From Flavobacterium sp. ACN6 (GTDB lineage: Bacteria; Bacteroidota; Bacteroidia; Flavobacteriales; Flavobacteriaceae): 64,000 nucleotides of DNA. The notes beneath the pieces were generated by a model. It was not told the origin of the DNA. It ran no database searches and saw only the letters and a program-made list of their open reading frames with translations. The stretch covers positions 1 through 64,000 of the forward strand of contig NZ_MRCQ01000005.1 of NCBI RefSeq assembly GCF_002304005.1, read 5' to 3'. The position numbers and the translations under genes were made by a program. Position 1 is the stretch's first letter. Every line of letters starts with the position of its first letter. This document shows positions 35,452 to 43,993 of this stretch, one piece after another.

Positions 35452-35764
35452 TCCAAAAAAAATCATTTTACATCTTGTAATTCGAATCGGAATTTTGATT
35501 CTTTTACTTGCCGTGGTTTTCTTATTTTGGTATTTTACCTTTGATCCTCACAAATTTTGTGATGAAAACGGACATAAACATGTCGATGGCGGTTTAGGAA
35601 TGTTTATTGTTTTATTTCTAATAACCCAAATGTTTTATTTAGCATTACTGGTAGAAATGATTTATTTATTTGTGAAGAAAAACAGAATTTTAGCTTTCGC
35701 AAATCTTGGATTTTTAATGATTAGTTTATGTTTAGTGTTAGGCTTTATGCTTATAACAAATTAA
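35444..35764 (+). CDS. Small membrane protein with three TM segments
   Basis: This 106-residue frame starts at a TTG overlapping the previous stop. Hydrophobic segments lie at about 8-30, 50-72 and 82-103, and a loop holds FDPHKFCDENGHKHVDGG, rich in His and Cys. No family is recognised. Coupled position within the pigment operon suggests a role in assembly or export. Confidence 0.7.
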   Translation: MDNPKKIILHLVIRIGILILLLAVVFLFWYFTFDPHKFCDENGHKHVDGGLGMFIVLFLITQMFYLALLVEMIYLFVKKNRILAFANLGFLMISLCLVLGFMLITN

Positions 35765-35773
35765 ATTAGCAAT

Positions 35774-36178
35774 ATGGAAAAAGATAAAGTACCTCAAGAT
35801 AAAAGCAACTTAACAAAAAACAATGTCAAGGAACTTTTATATGCTACTGACGAAAACGGCAATTACACCACAACCTTAAGTACAGGCTGGGAACCCAAAA
35901 CAATTGCATTATCGAATTCTATCGATGAAATAAACGAACGTATTGCCGATGCCAGACAACAGGTTTTAAATGGCGAAGTTAGTCCGATTGTTTATTTTAT
36001 GGAAGTAAACAAAATGGATTTGACGATTTTAGCAAGTTATGTCGGACTTTGGAAATGGCGCGTAAAAAGACATTTTAAACCAGAAGTTTTTGCCAAACTA
36101 AACGACAAAATCCTAAAAAAATATGCCGATACTTTTGAAGTATCAGTCGAAGAATTAAAAAACAGCATCACCAAATAA
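35774..36178 (+). CDS. Conserved hypothetical protein of the flexirubin cluster
   Basis: A 134-residue hydrophilic protein without signal peptide. The N-terminal 45 residues look disordered, and the rest looks helical (IDEINERIADARQQVL; WKWRVKRHFKPEVFAKL). The stop overlaps the next ATG by one base, which couples it to the BtrH-like gene. It may be a partner or chaperone of that enzyme. No family is recognised. Confidence 0.7.
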   Translation: MEKDKVPQDKSNLTKNNVKELLYATDENGNYTTTLSTGWEPKTIALSNSIDEINERIADARQQVLNGEVSPIVYFMEVNKMDLTILASYVGLWKWRVKRHFKPEVFAKLNDKILKKYADTFEVSVEELKNSITK

Positions 36179-37176
36179 TGGAATTATCTTTCACACATCA
36201 TCAGTCTGCTCACTGTGAGAATGGAGTAGCGTCGAATCTGCTAAAAAACAGCGGACTAAACATCAGCGAACCGATGGTTTTTGGTATTGGCTCTGGTCTT
36301 TTCTTTGTCTATCTTCCTTTTATAAAAGTCAATTATGCGCCAGCAATCAGCTATAGAACTTTGCCGGGACAGATTTTTAACAAAGTGGCAACCCGTTTAA
36401 ATCTAAAAATAAAAAGACAAAAATTTTCTTCTGCTGCAAATGCAAACAAAGCTTTAGACGAAAATTTAAAAAATAATATTCCAACCGGATTACAAGTTGG
36501 GGTTTATAACTTAAGTTATTTTCCAGACGAATATCGTTTTCATTTCAATGCACATAATTTAGTCGTTTACGGAAAAACCGAAACCGACTATCTAGTAAGT
36601 GATCCTGTTATGGAAACCGTTACGACTTTAACACACGAAGAATTAGACAAAGTACGTTTTGCAAAAGGAGCATTCGCGCCACGCGGCCAAATGTATTATC
36701 CAATTCAAATTCCAAGTGAAGTCGATTTAAAAAGCGCGATCATTAAAGGAATCAAAAACACCTGTCGCGATATGCTTGCGCCAATGCCAATTGTGGGTGT
36801 TCGCGGGATTAAATTTGTTTCGAAGCAAATTAAAAAATGGCCCAAAAAACACGGTACCAAAAAAGCCAATCATTATTTGGCACAAATGGTTCGCATGCAG
36901 GAAGAAATTGGAACTGGAGGCGGTGGTTTCCGTTTTATTTATGCCGCATTTTTACAGGAAGCTTCGGTTATTTTAAATAATGACGAATTGAAAACACTTT
37001 CTCAGGAAATGACAAAAATTGGAGATTCATGGCGTGATTTTGCTGTTGAAGCTTCCAGAATTTACAAAAACAGAAGTGCCAAAGAAGACGCTTATAACTC
37101 TATTGCCGATGAACTTTTGGACATTGCCAATAGAGAAGAAATCTTTTTCAAAAAATTAAAAAAAGCCATCAGTTAA
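36178..37176 (+). CDS. BtrH-like acyltransferase candidate (BtrH_N domain)
   Basis: This 332-residue protein has the BtrH_N pattern: HHQSAHCENG with Cys13, then FHFNAHNLVVYG with His126 and VSDP with Asp142, a Cys-His-Asp set as in papain-like enzymes. The C-terminal part (about 190-332) is helical, as in the DUF4872 region. BtrH of butirosin synthesis moves an acyl group from an ACP to an amine acceptor. Here an acyl transfer from a polyene-ACP to the resorcinol hydroxyl would give the flexirubin ester. That substrate assignment is inference from position. Confidence 0.8.
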   Translation: MELSFTHHQSAHCENGVASNLLKNSGLNISEPMVFGIGSGLFFVYLPFIKVNYAPAISYRTLPGQIFNKVATRLNLKIKRQKFSSAANANKALDENLKNNIPTGLQVGVYNLSYFPDEYRFHFNAHNLVVYGKTETDYLVSDPVMETVTTLTHEELDKVRFAKGAFAPRGQMYYPIQIPSEVDLKSAIIKGIKNTCRDMLAPMPIVGVRGIKFVSKQIKKWPKKHGTKKANHYLAQMVRMQEEIGTGGGGFRFIYAAFLQEASVILNNDELKTLSQEMTKIGDSWRDFAVEASRIYKNRSAKEDAYNSIADELLDIANREEIFFKKLKKAIS

Positions 37177-37182
37177 GATATT

Positions 37183-37935
37183 TTGCAGCCTATAATTAAA
37201 ATAGAATCACTTTCGAAAAAGTACAAAGATGCCGACCAGTTTTCTTTGAACGACGTTTCGCTAAATATAAATGAAGGAGAAATTTTTGGTTTACTCGGTC
37301 CAAACGGTGCTGGAAAAACAACCTTAATTTCAATGCTCTGCGGATTGGTAAAACCAACTTCGGGACATTTTTCAATTGATGGTTTAGACTATCAGCATCA
37401 TTCTTCAAAAATTAAAAAAATAATTGGCGTGGTTCCTCAGGAATATGCCTTATATCCTACTCTTACGGCAAGAGAAAACCTGCAGTATTTTGGAAGTATG
37501 TACGGCCTGAAAGGTTCTGATCTAAAAGATAAAGTAATCGAAACTTTAGATCTTTTAGGCTTATTGAAATTTGCAGACAAACCTGTTCAGACTTTTTCTG
37601 GCGGAATGAAACGCCGTGTCAATTTAATTGCAGGAATTCTGCATAAACCAAAAGTTTTATTTTTAGATGAACCAACCGTTGGCGTTGATGTCCAGTCAAA
37701 AAATGCTATTATCGATTATCTGAAAGTGCTGAACAAAAACGGAACTTCAATTATATATACGTCTCATCATTTGGCTGAAGCCGAAGATTTCTGTACTAAT
37801 ATTGCCATTTTAGACCGAGGCCGAATTTACGCCAAAGGAACGCCTTCAACCTTAATTAATTCTGTTGAGGAAGCCCGAAATCTCGAAGATGTTTTTATTT
37901 CATTAACTGGTAAAGACTTGAGAGATGATATATAA
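37183..37935 (+). CDS. ABC exporter ATPase
   Basis: This 250-residue ATPase has Walker A GPNGAGKTT, the signature SGGMKRR and Walker B VLFLDEPTVGVD, with the H-loop in TSHHLAEAE. The frame begins at a TTG seven bases after the previous stop; no better ATG precedes the conserved core. It overlaps the permease gene by 11 bases, so the two form one exporter, likely for pigment or a lipid intermediate. Confidence 0.92.
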   Translation: MQPIIKIESLSKKYKDADQFSLNDVSLNINEGEIFGLLGPNGAGKTTLISMLCGLVKPTSGHFSIDGLDYQHHSSKIKKIIGVVPQEYALYPTLTARENLQYFGSMYGLKGSDLKDKVIETLDLLGLLKFADKPVQTFSGGMKRRVNLIAGILHKPKVLFLDEPTVGVDVQSKNAIIDYLKVLNKNGTSIIYTSHHLAEAEDFCTNIAILDRGRIYAKGTPSTLINSVEEARNLEDVFISLTGKDLRDDI

Positions 37936-39208
37936 AATTTGGATGTCTGTCGTAAAAGAATTTTTACTGCTTAAACGCGATTTAGGCGGTTTGATTATTC
38001 TATTTATAATGCCTTTGGTTTTGGTAATTACCGTTACTTTAATTCAGGACAGTACTTTTAAAACCGTAAGCGATTCTAAAATTCCGATTTTATTGGTTGA
38101 CAATGATAAAGGTTCTGTTTCTAAAACCGTTTTTGAAAATTTAGAAAAAAGCAATTTGTTTAGCGTTGTGACGCAGGTTGAAAATAAAACGATTACAGAG
38201 GATATTGCCAGAGAAAATGTTTACAAAGGGAAATTTCAATTGGCAATCGTAATTCCAGAAAATTTAAGTTCTGATTTACAGGCCAAAGTCGATCAAAATG
38301 TGGAGAAAATCGTTAGCAGTTTAGGCATGACTGATAGTACCGCAGCCAGTGAACCTCAAAAAATAATAAAAGAGAAAGAAGTAAAACTTTATTTTGATCC
38401 AGCAGTTCAAATGAGTTTCAAAAATGCGGTCATGAGTTCTATCGACAAAATGATTTCGCAAATTGAAACTAAATCCATTTACACCACTTTCCAAAATCAA
38501 TTAGGAGAAGGAACAACCGATTTTGAACAAAAAAGTTTCATTTCCTTTAAAGAAATAATTCCGAAGATTAACAACAAAGAAGTTCGCCCGAATTCGGTAC
38601 AGCACAATGTTCCGGCGTGGACGCTTTTTGCGATATTTTTTATCGTAATTCCGTTATCTATTAATATTGTAAAAGAAAAATCGCAGGGAACTTTTGTTCG
38701 TTTAAGAACCAATCCAGTTTCAAATTTAGTAGTGATTATTGGAAAAACCATCACCTACTCAATCATTTGTATGATTCAGTTTTATATGATGGTTGCCGTT
38801 GCAGTATTTTTATTTCCATCCATCGGACTTCCGTCTTTAAACATCGAAGGACATTTAGCAATGATGAGTCTTGTGGCTTTATTTTCGGGTTTTGCTGCAA
38901 TCGGATTCGGAATTTTATTAGGAACTGTTGCCAGCACACAGGAACAATCGGCTCCTTTTGGCGCAACAAGTGTGATCATTTTAGCAGCAATTGGCGGGAT
39001 CTGGGTTCCGGTTTTTGCCATGCCGAAAATCATGCAGATCATTGCCAAATCGTCTCCTATGAACTGGGGATTAGATGCTTTTTACGATGTTTTACTTCGT
39101 AACGTTTCTTTCCTGGAAATCATCCCAAAAATAAGTTTGTTATTTTTGTTTTTCATTCTTACAACCGCCATTGCCTTATTTTATGACAAAAAGAAAAGAT
39201 CAGTATAA
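37925..39208 (+). CDS. ABC-2 type permease
   Basis: The 427-residue permease has one N-terminal TM segment (GLIILFIMPLVLVITVTL), a large extracytoplasmic loop (about 45-230), and five TM segments at the C-terminus, the ABC-2/YhgE-like layout. It pairs with the ATPase encoded just before. The end overlaps the thioesterase gene by 26 bases. Confidence 0.9.
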   Translation: MIYKIWMSVVKEFLLLKRDLGGLIILFIMPLVLVITVTLIQDSTFKTVSDSKIPILLVDNDKGSVSKTVFENLEKSNLFSVVTQVENKTITEDIARENVYKGKFQLAIVIPENLSSDLQAKVDQNVEKIVSSLGMTDSTAASEPQKIIKEKEVKLYFDPAVQMSFKNAVMSSIDKMISQIETKSIYTTFQNQLGEGTTDFEQKSFISFKEIIPKINNKEVRPNSVQHNVPAWTLFAIFFIVIPLSINIVKEKSQGTFVRLRTNPVSNLVVIIGKTITYSIICMIQFYMMVAVAVFLFPSIGLPSLNIEGHLAMMSLVALFSGFAAIGFGILLGTVASTQEQSAPFGATSVIILAAIGGIWVPVFAMPKIMQIIAKSSPMNWGLDAFYDVLLRNVSFLEIIPKISLLFLFFILTTAIALFYDKKKRSV

Positions 39209-39632
39209 CGAAGCCACAGATTTAACAGTTTCTCACGAAATCAGAATTCGTTTTAACGAAACTGATCCGCTTGGAATTGTTTGGCACGGCAATTATATTA
39301 CCTATTTCGAAGACGGACGAGAAGCTTTTGGCCGTAAACATGGACTAACTTATCTGGATATTGGAAATACCGGTTATACAACACCGATTGTAAAATCAAA
39401 ATGCGAACATAAATTGTCTTTACGTTACGGCGATGTTGTAACAATTGAAACAACGGTTGTGGACACGCCCGCTGCAAAAATGATTTACCGTTTTAAAATT
39501 ATTGATGATAAAGGCGAAGTCGCCTGTACAGGAGAAACCGTTCAGGTTTTTCTAGATGGCGACGGAAATTTAATGTTGACGAATCCGCCTTTTTATGAGG
39601 AATGGAAACGTAAAGTGGGGTTGTTGAAATAG
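39183..39632 (+). CDS. 4HBT-type acyl-CoA/ACP thioesterase
   Basis: I use the ATG at 39183 (MTKRKDQYNE); a TTG at 39171 is possible. The 149-residue hotdog protein carries the 4-hydroxybenzoyl-CoA thioesterase motif ETDPLGIVWHGNYITYFEDGRE (in part DPLGIVWHGNY) with the catalytic Asp. Thioesterases of this kind edit or release chains in aryl polyene clusters. It overlaps the permease gene. Confidence 0.88.
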   Translation: MTKRKDQYNEATDLTVSHEIRIRFNETDPLGIVWHGNYITYFEDGREAFGRKHGLTYLDIGNTGYTTPIVKSKCEHKLSLRYGDVVTIETTVVDTPAAKMIYRFKIIDDKGEVACTGETVQVFLDGDGNLMLTNPPFYEEWKRKVGLLK

Positions 39633-39699
39633 AACGCGAATTTACTTCGTCTCTTCGCTGTGCTCGAGTCACGAATTAGCAAGAATTCATTTTCGTCAT

Positions 39700-39905
39700 C
39701 CTGCAAAGTTTCCGAAACCTTGTAGGTATAAATTCTAGACAAACCAATATAACGAATAAAAACATACCTAAAAGGTTTTGGAAACCTTGCAGGAAATAAA
39801 AAACAACATAAAATCTGCTTAAATCTGCAAAATCTGCGTGAAACCTTTTTTTCAGATAAAGCTTAAAATTAAAATACCCAGAAGGTTTTTAAAACCTTGC
39901 AGGAG
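39700..39905. repeat. AACCTTGCAGG inverted repeats
   Basis: The arm at 39700-39729 (CCTGCAAAGTTTCCGAAACC onward) pairs with the arm at 39764-39793 (ending GGAAACCTTGCAGG). A third partial copy, AAGGTTTTTAAAACCTTGCAGG, ends near 39903, just before the ketosynthase start. The wider gap 39633-39921 holds no gene. Confidence 0.75.
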
Positions 39906-39921
39906 AAATCGAGATCATAAA

Positions 39922-41073
39922 ATGTTAAGAGAAATATACATTACCGAAACAAATTGTATCACGCCATTAGGTTTTGATGTTGAATCTAATATCAGCGCCA
40001 TTCTTCGCGGTGATTCCGGCATTCAGCTTCATAATGATATTTCTTTAATGCCGAATTCATTTTATGCTTCAATTATTTCTGATGAAAAAATAAACAGTGC
40101 TTTTTCAAAAATCAGCGCTGAAACCAAATATTCCCGTTTAGAGAAAATGATGATTTTGGCTTTAGAGCCGATTATCAAAAATTCTGGAATTGAATTAAAT
40201 TCAAAAACGGCATTTATCCTTTCTACTACAAAAGGAAATGTTACGGCTTTACAAAATAATTCTGACGAAAGTTTTAATAACGCACATTTAGATGTTTTAG
40301 CAAAAAATATTTCAGATTTCTTCGGATTCAAAACACAACCAATTGTAGTTTCAAATGCTTGCGTTTCAGGAATTTTAGCGGTTTCAATTGCCAAAAGAAT
40401 GATTCAGTCTGAATTGTACGACAATGTTTTTGTGGTTGCCGGCGATGAAGTTTCAGAATTTGTTTTATCTGGTTTTAATGCTTTTCAAGCCATGAGTGAT
40501 CTGCCCTGCAAACCGTATTCTAAAAACAGAACCGGAGTAAGTTTAGGCGAAGCAACGGCAGCTGTTTTAATTTCGGCGGAAGCCAAAAACTCAAAAATAA
40601 AAATAATCGGCGACAGTTCTATAAACGATGCGAATCACATTTCGGGTCCGTCAAGAACGGGTGAAGGTTTGTTTAGAAGTATTCAGAATGCTTTGAAGGA
40701 AGCGAAAATTGAAGCGCATAAGTTAGATTATATTTCTGCACACGGAACCGCAACTCCGTTTAATGACGAAATGGAATCCATTGCATTAAGTCGTTTAGGT
40801 TTACAAAACGTTCCTATAAATAGTTTAAAAGGTTTTTACGGTCATACCTTAGGTGCTTCGGGATTATTAGAAACGGTAATTGCGATTGAATCTGCCAATC
40901 AAAATATGCTTTTTGAATCGAAAGGTTTTGATGAAATTGGTGTGAGTGAAACTGTAAATGTTATTGAGAAAAATGAAGAAGCGACTATTGAATATTTCTT
41001 GAAGACGGCTTCTGGATTTGGAGGTTGTAATACGGCAGTGGTTTTTGAGAAAGTGAAACACGAATTTCACTAA
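39922..41073 (+). CDS. Beta-ketoacyl-ACP synthase
   Basis: I start at 39922 (MLREIYITETNCITPLG), the usual KS opening; the longer frame from 39838 runs through repeat sequence. The 383-residue product keeps Cys147 in SNACVSGIL, His in SAHGTATPFND and His in GHTLGASG, so it should be active. It is more diverged than the other two KS and may use a different chain length. Confidence 0.9.
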   Translation: MLREIYITETNCITPLGFDVESNISAILRGDSGIQLHNDISLMPNSFYASIISDEKINSAFSKISAETKYSRLEKMMILALEPIIKNSGIELNSKTAFILSTTKGNVTALQNNSDESFNNAHLDVLAKNISDFFGFKTQPIVVSNACVSGILAVSIAKRMIQSELYDNVFVVAGDEVSEFVLSGFNAFQAMSDLPCKPYSKNRTGVSLGEATAAVLISAEAKNSKIKIIGDSSINDANHISGPSRTGEGLFRSIQNALKEAKIEAHKLDYISAHGTATPFNDEMESIALSRLGLQNVPINSLKGFYGHTLGASGLLETVIAIESANQNMLFESKGFDEIGVSETVNVIEKNEEATIEYFLKTASGFGGCNTAVVFEKVKHEFH

Positions 41074-41086
41074 TTTTCACGAAATT

Positions 41087-41187
41087 CAACTGTTCGGAAA
41101 TTCCAAACAGTTCAAATATCCAACTTGTAAAGAAATTTTACAAGTTCAAAAAATGTCAACTTGCAAGGAAATCTTGACAGTTCAAAT
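41087..41187. repeat. Three tandem short hairpins
   Basis: Three related units, each of the form AACTTGYAARGAAATYTTRACAGTTCAAA, lie at about 41087-41116, 41120-41150 and 41156-41187. Each folds into a small stem (for example AACTTGTAAA with TTTACAAGTT). They fill the gap between a ketosynthase and a lipoprotein gene. Confidence 0.75.
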
Positions 41188-41200
41188 TTGATTTAATACA

Positions 41201-41812
41201 ATGAAACTATCAAAATTCATATTTATAACTCTAATCATTCTTTCCTCTTTTGGATGTAAAAAGAAAGAAGTATCTGAATCTGATTTTGAAAAAGACGTCA
41301 TGAATACTGTCTTTATCGAAATTGTAGATTCTATTTATATGGATCGAAGAACTATGTATCCGCCACCAATGCCAAGGAGAGATTTCAAAACAAATAAAGA
41401 AGATACTATTGGATATCACGATAAATTAAAAAGATATCAGATTGAACAAGACAGTATTAAAAATGATAACCATAGAATTTTAATTGGTGTTCATGATTTT
41501 ATAGTAAGCAACGGAATTAATGACAGCAAATTTGATTTAACTCCTTTTAAAAACAACAAAAAATTTGATTTTCAATATGCCTCAAAATATCCCGAAGAAA
41601 TTTATTGGGACATAAATGACAAAAAAAGTAAAATGCCTGTTGGCACTATTACCGTTCATAAAATTCATTTCAATAAAAGTAAAACATTAGGAACTTTAGA
41701 CGCAAGTGCTTCATGTGGAGGAGGAAAATGTGGGCAAGGATTTCAAATTACAATTGAAAACAAATCTGGAAAATGGCATATTACAAAAATTTTTGATACC
41801 TGGGTTTCGTAA
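41201..41812 (+). CDS. Lipoprotein of unknown function inside the pigment cluster
   Basis: MKLSKFIFITLIILSSFGCKKKE is a lipoprotein signal with the acceptor Cys19. The 203-residue product is charged and ends with a Cys-rich stretch (ASCGGGKCGQGF) before a WHI segment. No family is recognised. It interrupts a run of polyketide genes, has repeat hairpins before it and breaks the tight spacing, so it may be an inserted gene. Confidence 0.72.
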   Translation: MKLSKFIFITLIILSSFGCKKKEVSESDFEKDVMNTVFIEIVDSIYMDRRTMYPPPMPRRDFKTNKEDTIGYHDKLKRYQIEQDSIKNDNHRILIGVHDFIVSNGINDSKFDLTPFKNNKKFDFQYASKYPEEIYWDINDKKSKMPVGTITVHKIHFNKSKTLGTLDASASCGGGKCGQGFQITIENKSGKWHITKIFDTWVS

Positions 41813-41830
41813 TAGAATTTTATAATAACA

Positions 41831-42445
41831 ATGACTCAAAAAACTCACATACAATCCTACATCACCATCCAAAACAACGAAATTGTTTTGAACGGAACTT
41901 CTGTATTCAAAACTGAACCAACAGATTTTGCTGATTTCTCGAAACAAGCTTATCGTAATTTTGAAATACAATATCCAAAGTTTTTCAAAATGGATACTTT
42001 GAGCAAACTGGCTTTTTTAGGATCAGAATTGCTTTTGAGTCCGATAACTTCAGAAGAAAAAGAACATAATATCGCTTTGGTTTTGGCCAATAAATCGTCA
42101 AGTTTAGATACCGATGTAAAATATCAGGAATCGATTTCAGACAAAGAAAACTATTTTCCGAGTCCGGCGGTTTTCGTTTATACGCTGCCAAATATTTGTC
42201 TGGGTGAAATAAGTATCCGCCATCAGCTGAAAAGTGAAAATTCTTTCTTTATATTTGATGCTTTCAATTCAGAATTTTTGTGGAACTATTCGGGGATTTT
42301 GTTAAACACAAATAAAGCTGATTCTGTTTTGTGTGGCTGGGTAGAATTTTTTAATGACAATTATAAAGCTTTTCTTTGCCTTATTAGCAAGGAAGAAAAC
42401 GAGAAATATACAAACGAAACTATCAATACATTATATAATAAATAA
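41831..42445 (+). CDS. Ketosynthase-like N-terminal domain protein
   Basis: This 204-residue protein looks like the stand-alone Ketoacyl-synt_2-type domain (PF13723) found in aryl polyene clusters: NGTSVFKTEP, FLGSELLL, ALVLANKSSSLDTD and SPAVFVYTLPNICLGEISIRH (in part). No active-site Cys block of KS type is visible, so it should be a non-catalytic partner of the ketosynthase. It precedes the second ACP by 2 bases. Domain naming is from memory. Confidence 0.75.
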   Translation: MTQKTHIQSYITIQNNEIVLNGTSVFKTEPTDFADFSKQAYRNFEIQYPKFFKMDTLSKLAFLGSELLLSPITSEEKEHNIALVLANKSSSLDTDVKYQESISDKENYFPSPAVFVYTLPNICLGEISIRHQLKSENSFFIFDAFNSEFLWNYSGILLNTNKADSVLCGWVEFFNDNYKAFLCLISKEENEKYTNETINTLYNK

Positions 42446-42447
42446 TC

Positions 42448-42705
42448 ATGGAAGCATTAAAAGAAGAATTAAAAAATAAAATCATTACTACTTTAAACCT
42501 TGAAGATATCACAATCGCAGACATTGCTGATAACGATCCTTTGTTTGGAGACGGTTTAGGTTTAGACTCAATTGATGCACTTGAATTGATCGTGATTTTA
42601 GATAAAGATTACGGAATTAAATTAGTAGATCCGAAAGAAGGAAAAACAATTTTCCAGTCTATCGAAACTATGGCTGCATATATCAGCGCAAATAGAACTA
42701 AATAA
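42448..42705 (+). CDS. Acyl carrier protein
   Basis: This 85-residue ACP has Ser41 in LGLDSIDALEL as phosphopantetheine site. It lies between two ketosynthase-type genes. A short repeat stretch of TTTAGATTTTAGA words fills 42706-42792 after it. Confidence 0.94.
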   Translation: MEALKEELKNKIITTLNLEDITIADIADNDPLFGDGLGLDSIDALELIVILDKDYGIKLVDPKEGKTIFQSIETMAAYISANRTK

Positions 42706-42792
42706 ATTTTAGATTTTAGACTTTAGATTTTAGATTTCTTAGACAGAAATATTTAGAATCCATAGTCTAAAATCATAAATCTAAAATCTAAA

Positions 42793-43992
42793 ATGGCAAA
42801 AGGTGTTGCAATAACGGGAATGGGAATTATTTCTTCGATCGGAAATTCGGTTGAAGAGAATTACCATTCGTTAATCGAAAATAAAATCGGGATTTCCCGA
42901 ATCACAAATATTTCTACAGTTCATGCGGATGTTATTAAAGTTGGTGAAATCAAAAAAACCAATGATGATCTTATCAATGAACTGCAATTAAACAGCGATA
43001 ATAATTTTTCGAGAACCGCTATGATTGGCACTTTGGCAGCAAAACAAGCTGTTGAAAATGCCGGCATTACTTCTATAAATGAGTTTAGAACCGGACTTAT
43101 TTCTGCTACAAGTGTGGGCGGAATGGATATGACGGAAAAACATTATTACGATTATTTCGAACAACCAGAACTGGTTAAATATATTGCCTGTCACGACGGA
43201 GGCGATGTTGCCGAAAAAATTGCCGAAGAACTGGGTTTAAAAGGAATGGTTTCTACAATTAGTACCGCTTGTTCATCTGCTGCAAATGCAATTATGCTAG
43301 GAGCGCGATTGATTAAAACTGGAAAATTAGACCGCGTTATTGTGGGCGGTGCTGATGCGATGTCAAAATTTACCATCAACGGATTTAAGACTTTGATGAT
43401 TTTATCTGACGATTATAATCAGCCTTTTGATAATAACAGAAAAGGATTAAATCTTGGCGAAGCTGCGGCTTTTTTAGTTTTAGAATCGGATGAAATTGTT
43501 GAAAAGCAAAACAAAAAAGTGTTAGCACGAGTTTCTGGTTACGGAAATGCCAATGATGCTTTTCACCAAACTGCTTCTTCAGAAAATGGAGACGGCGCTT
43601 ATTTAGCCATGAAAAAAGCTTTTGAAGTTTCGGGTTTACAACCTTCTGAAATTGATTACATTAATGTTCACGGCACAGCAACGCCAAATAACGATTTATC
43701 TGAAGGACGAGCTTTACTCCGAATTTATGAAAATGAAACGGTTCCTGATTTTAGTTCTACAAAACCATTTACAGGTCACACTCTAGCGGCTGCAGCTGCG
43801 ATTGAAGCGGTTTACAGCGTTTTGGCCATTCAGAATAATGTGGTTTATCCGAATTTGAATTTTAAAACGCCAATGGAAGAGTTTGATTTGAAACCACAAA
43901 CCTCTTTAAAAAATAAAAACATCGAACACGTTCTTTCTAACTCTTTTGGTTTTGGAGGAAATTGTTCAACCCTTATATTTTCAAAAAGCTAA
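42793..43992 (+). CDS. Beta-ketoacyl-ACP synthase (KAS II type)
   Basis: This 399-residue ketosynthase has Cys160 in STACSSAANA, His in NVHGTATPNND and His in FTGHTLAAAA. It is directly followed by a Cys-less paralogue (43994), a layout like the KS/chain-length-factor pairs of type II polyketide synthases. Confidence 0.93.
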   Translation: MAKGVAITGMGIISSIGNSVEENYHSLIENKIGISRITNISTVHADVIKVGEIKKTNDDLINELQLNSDNNFSRTAMIGTLAAKQAVENAGITSINEFRTGLISATSVGGMDMTEKHYYDYFEQPELVKYIACHDGGDVAEKIAEELGLKGMVSTISTACSSAANAIMLGARLIKTGKLDRVIVGGADAMSKFTINGFKTLMILSDDYNQPFDNNRKGLNLGEAAAFLVLESDEIVEKQNKKVLARVSGYGNANDAFHQTASSENGDGAYLAMKKAFEVSGLQPSEIDYINVHGTATPNNDLSEGRALLRIYENETVPDFSSTKPFTGHTLAAAAAIEAVYSVLAIQNNVVYPNLNFKTPMEEFDLKPQTSLKNKNIEHVLSNSFGFGGNCSTLIFSKS

Positions 43993-43993
43993 A

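Noticed and set aside
39838-39921. 28-residue extension of the ketosynthase
   Set aside because: The sequence belongs to the AACCTTGCAGG repeat region and its product is basic and unlike any KS start.
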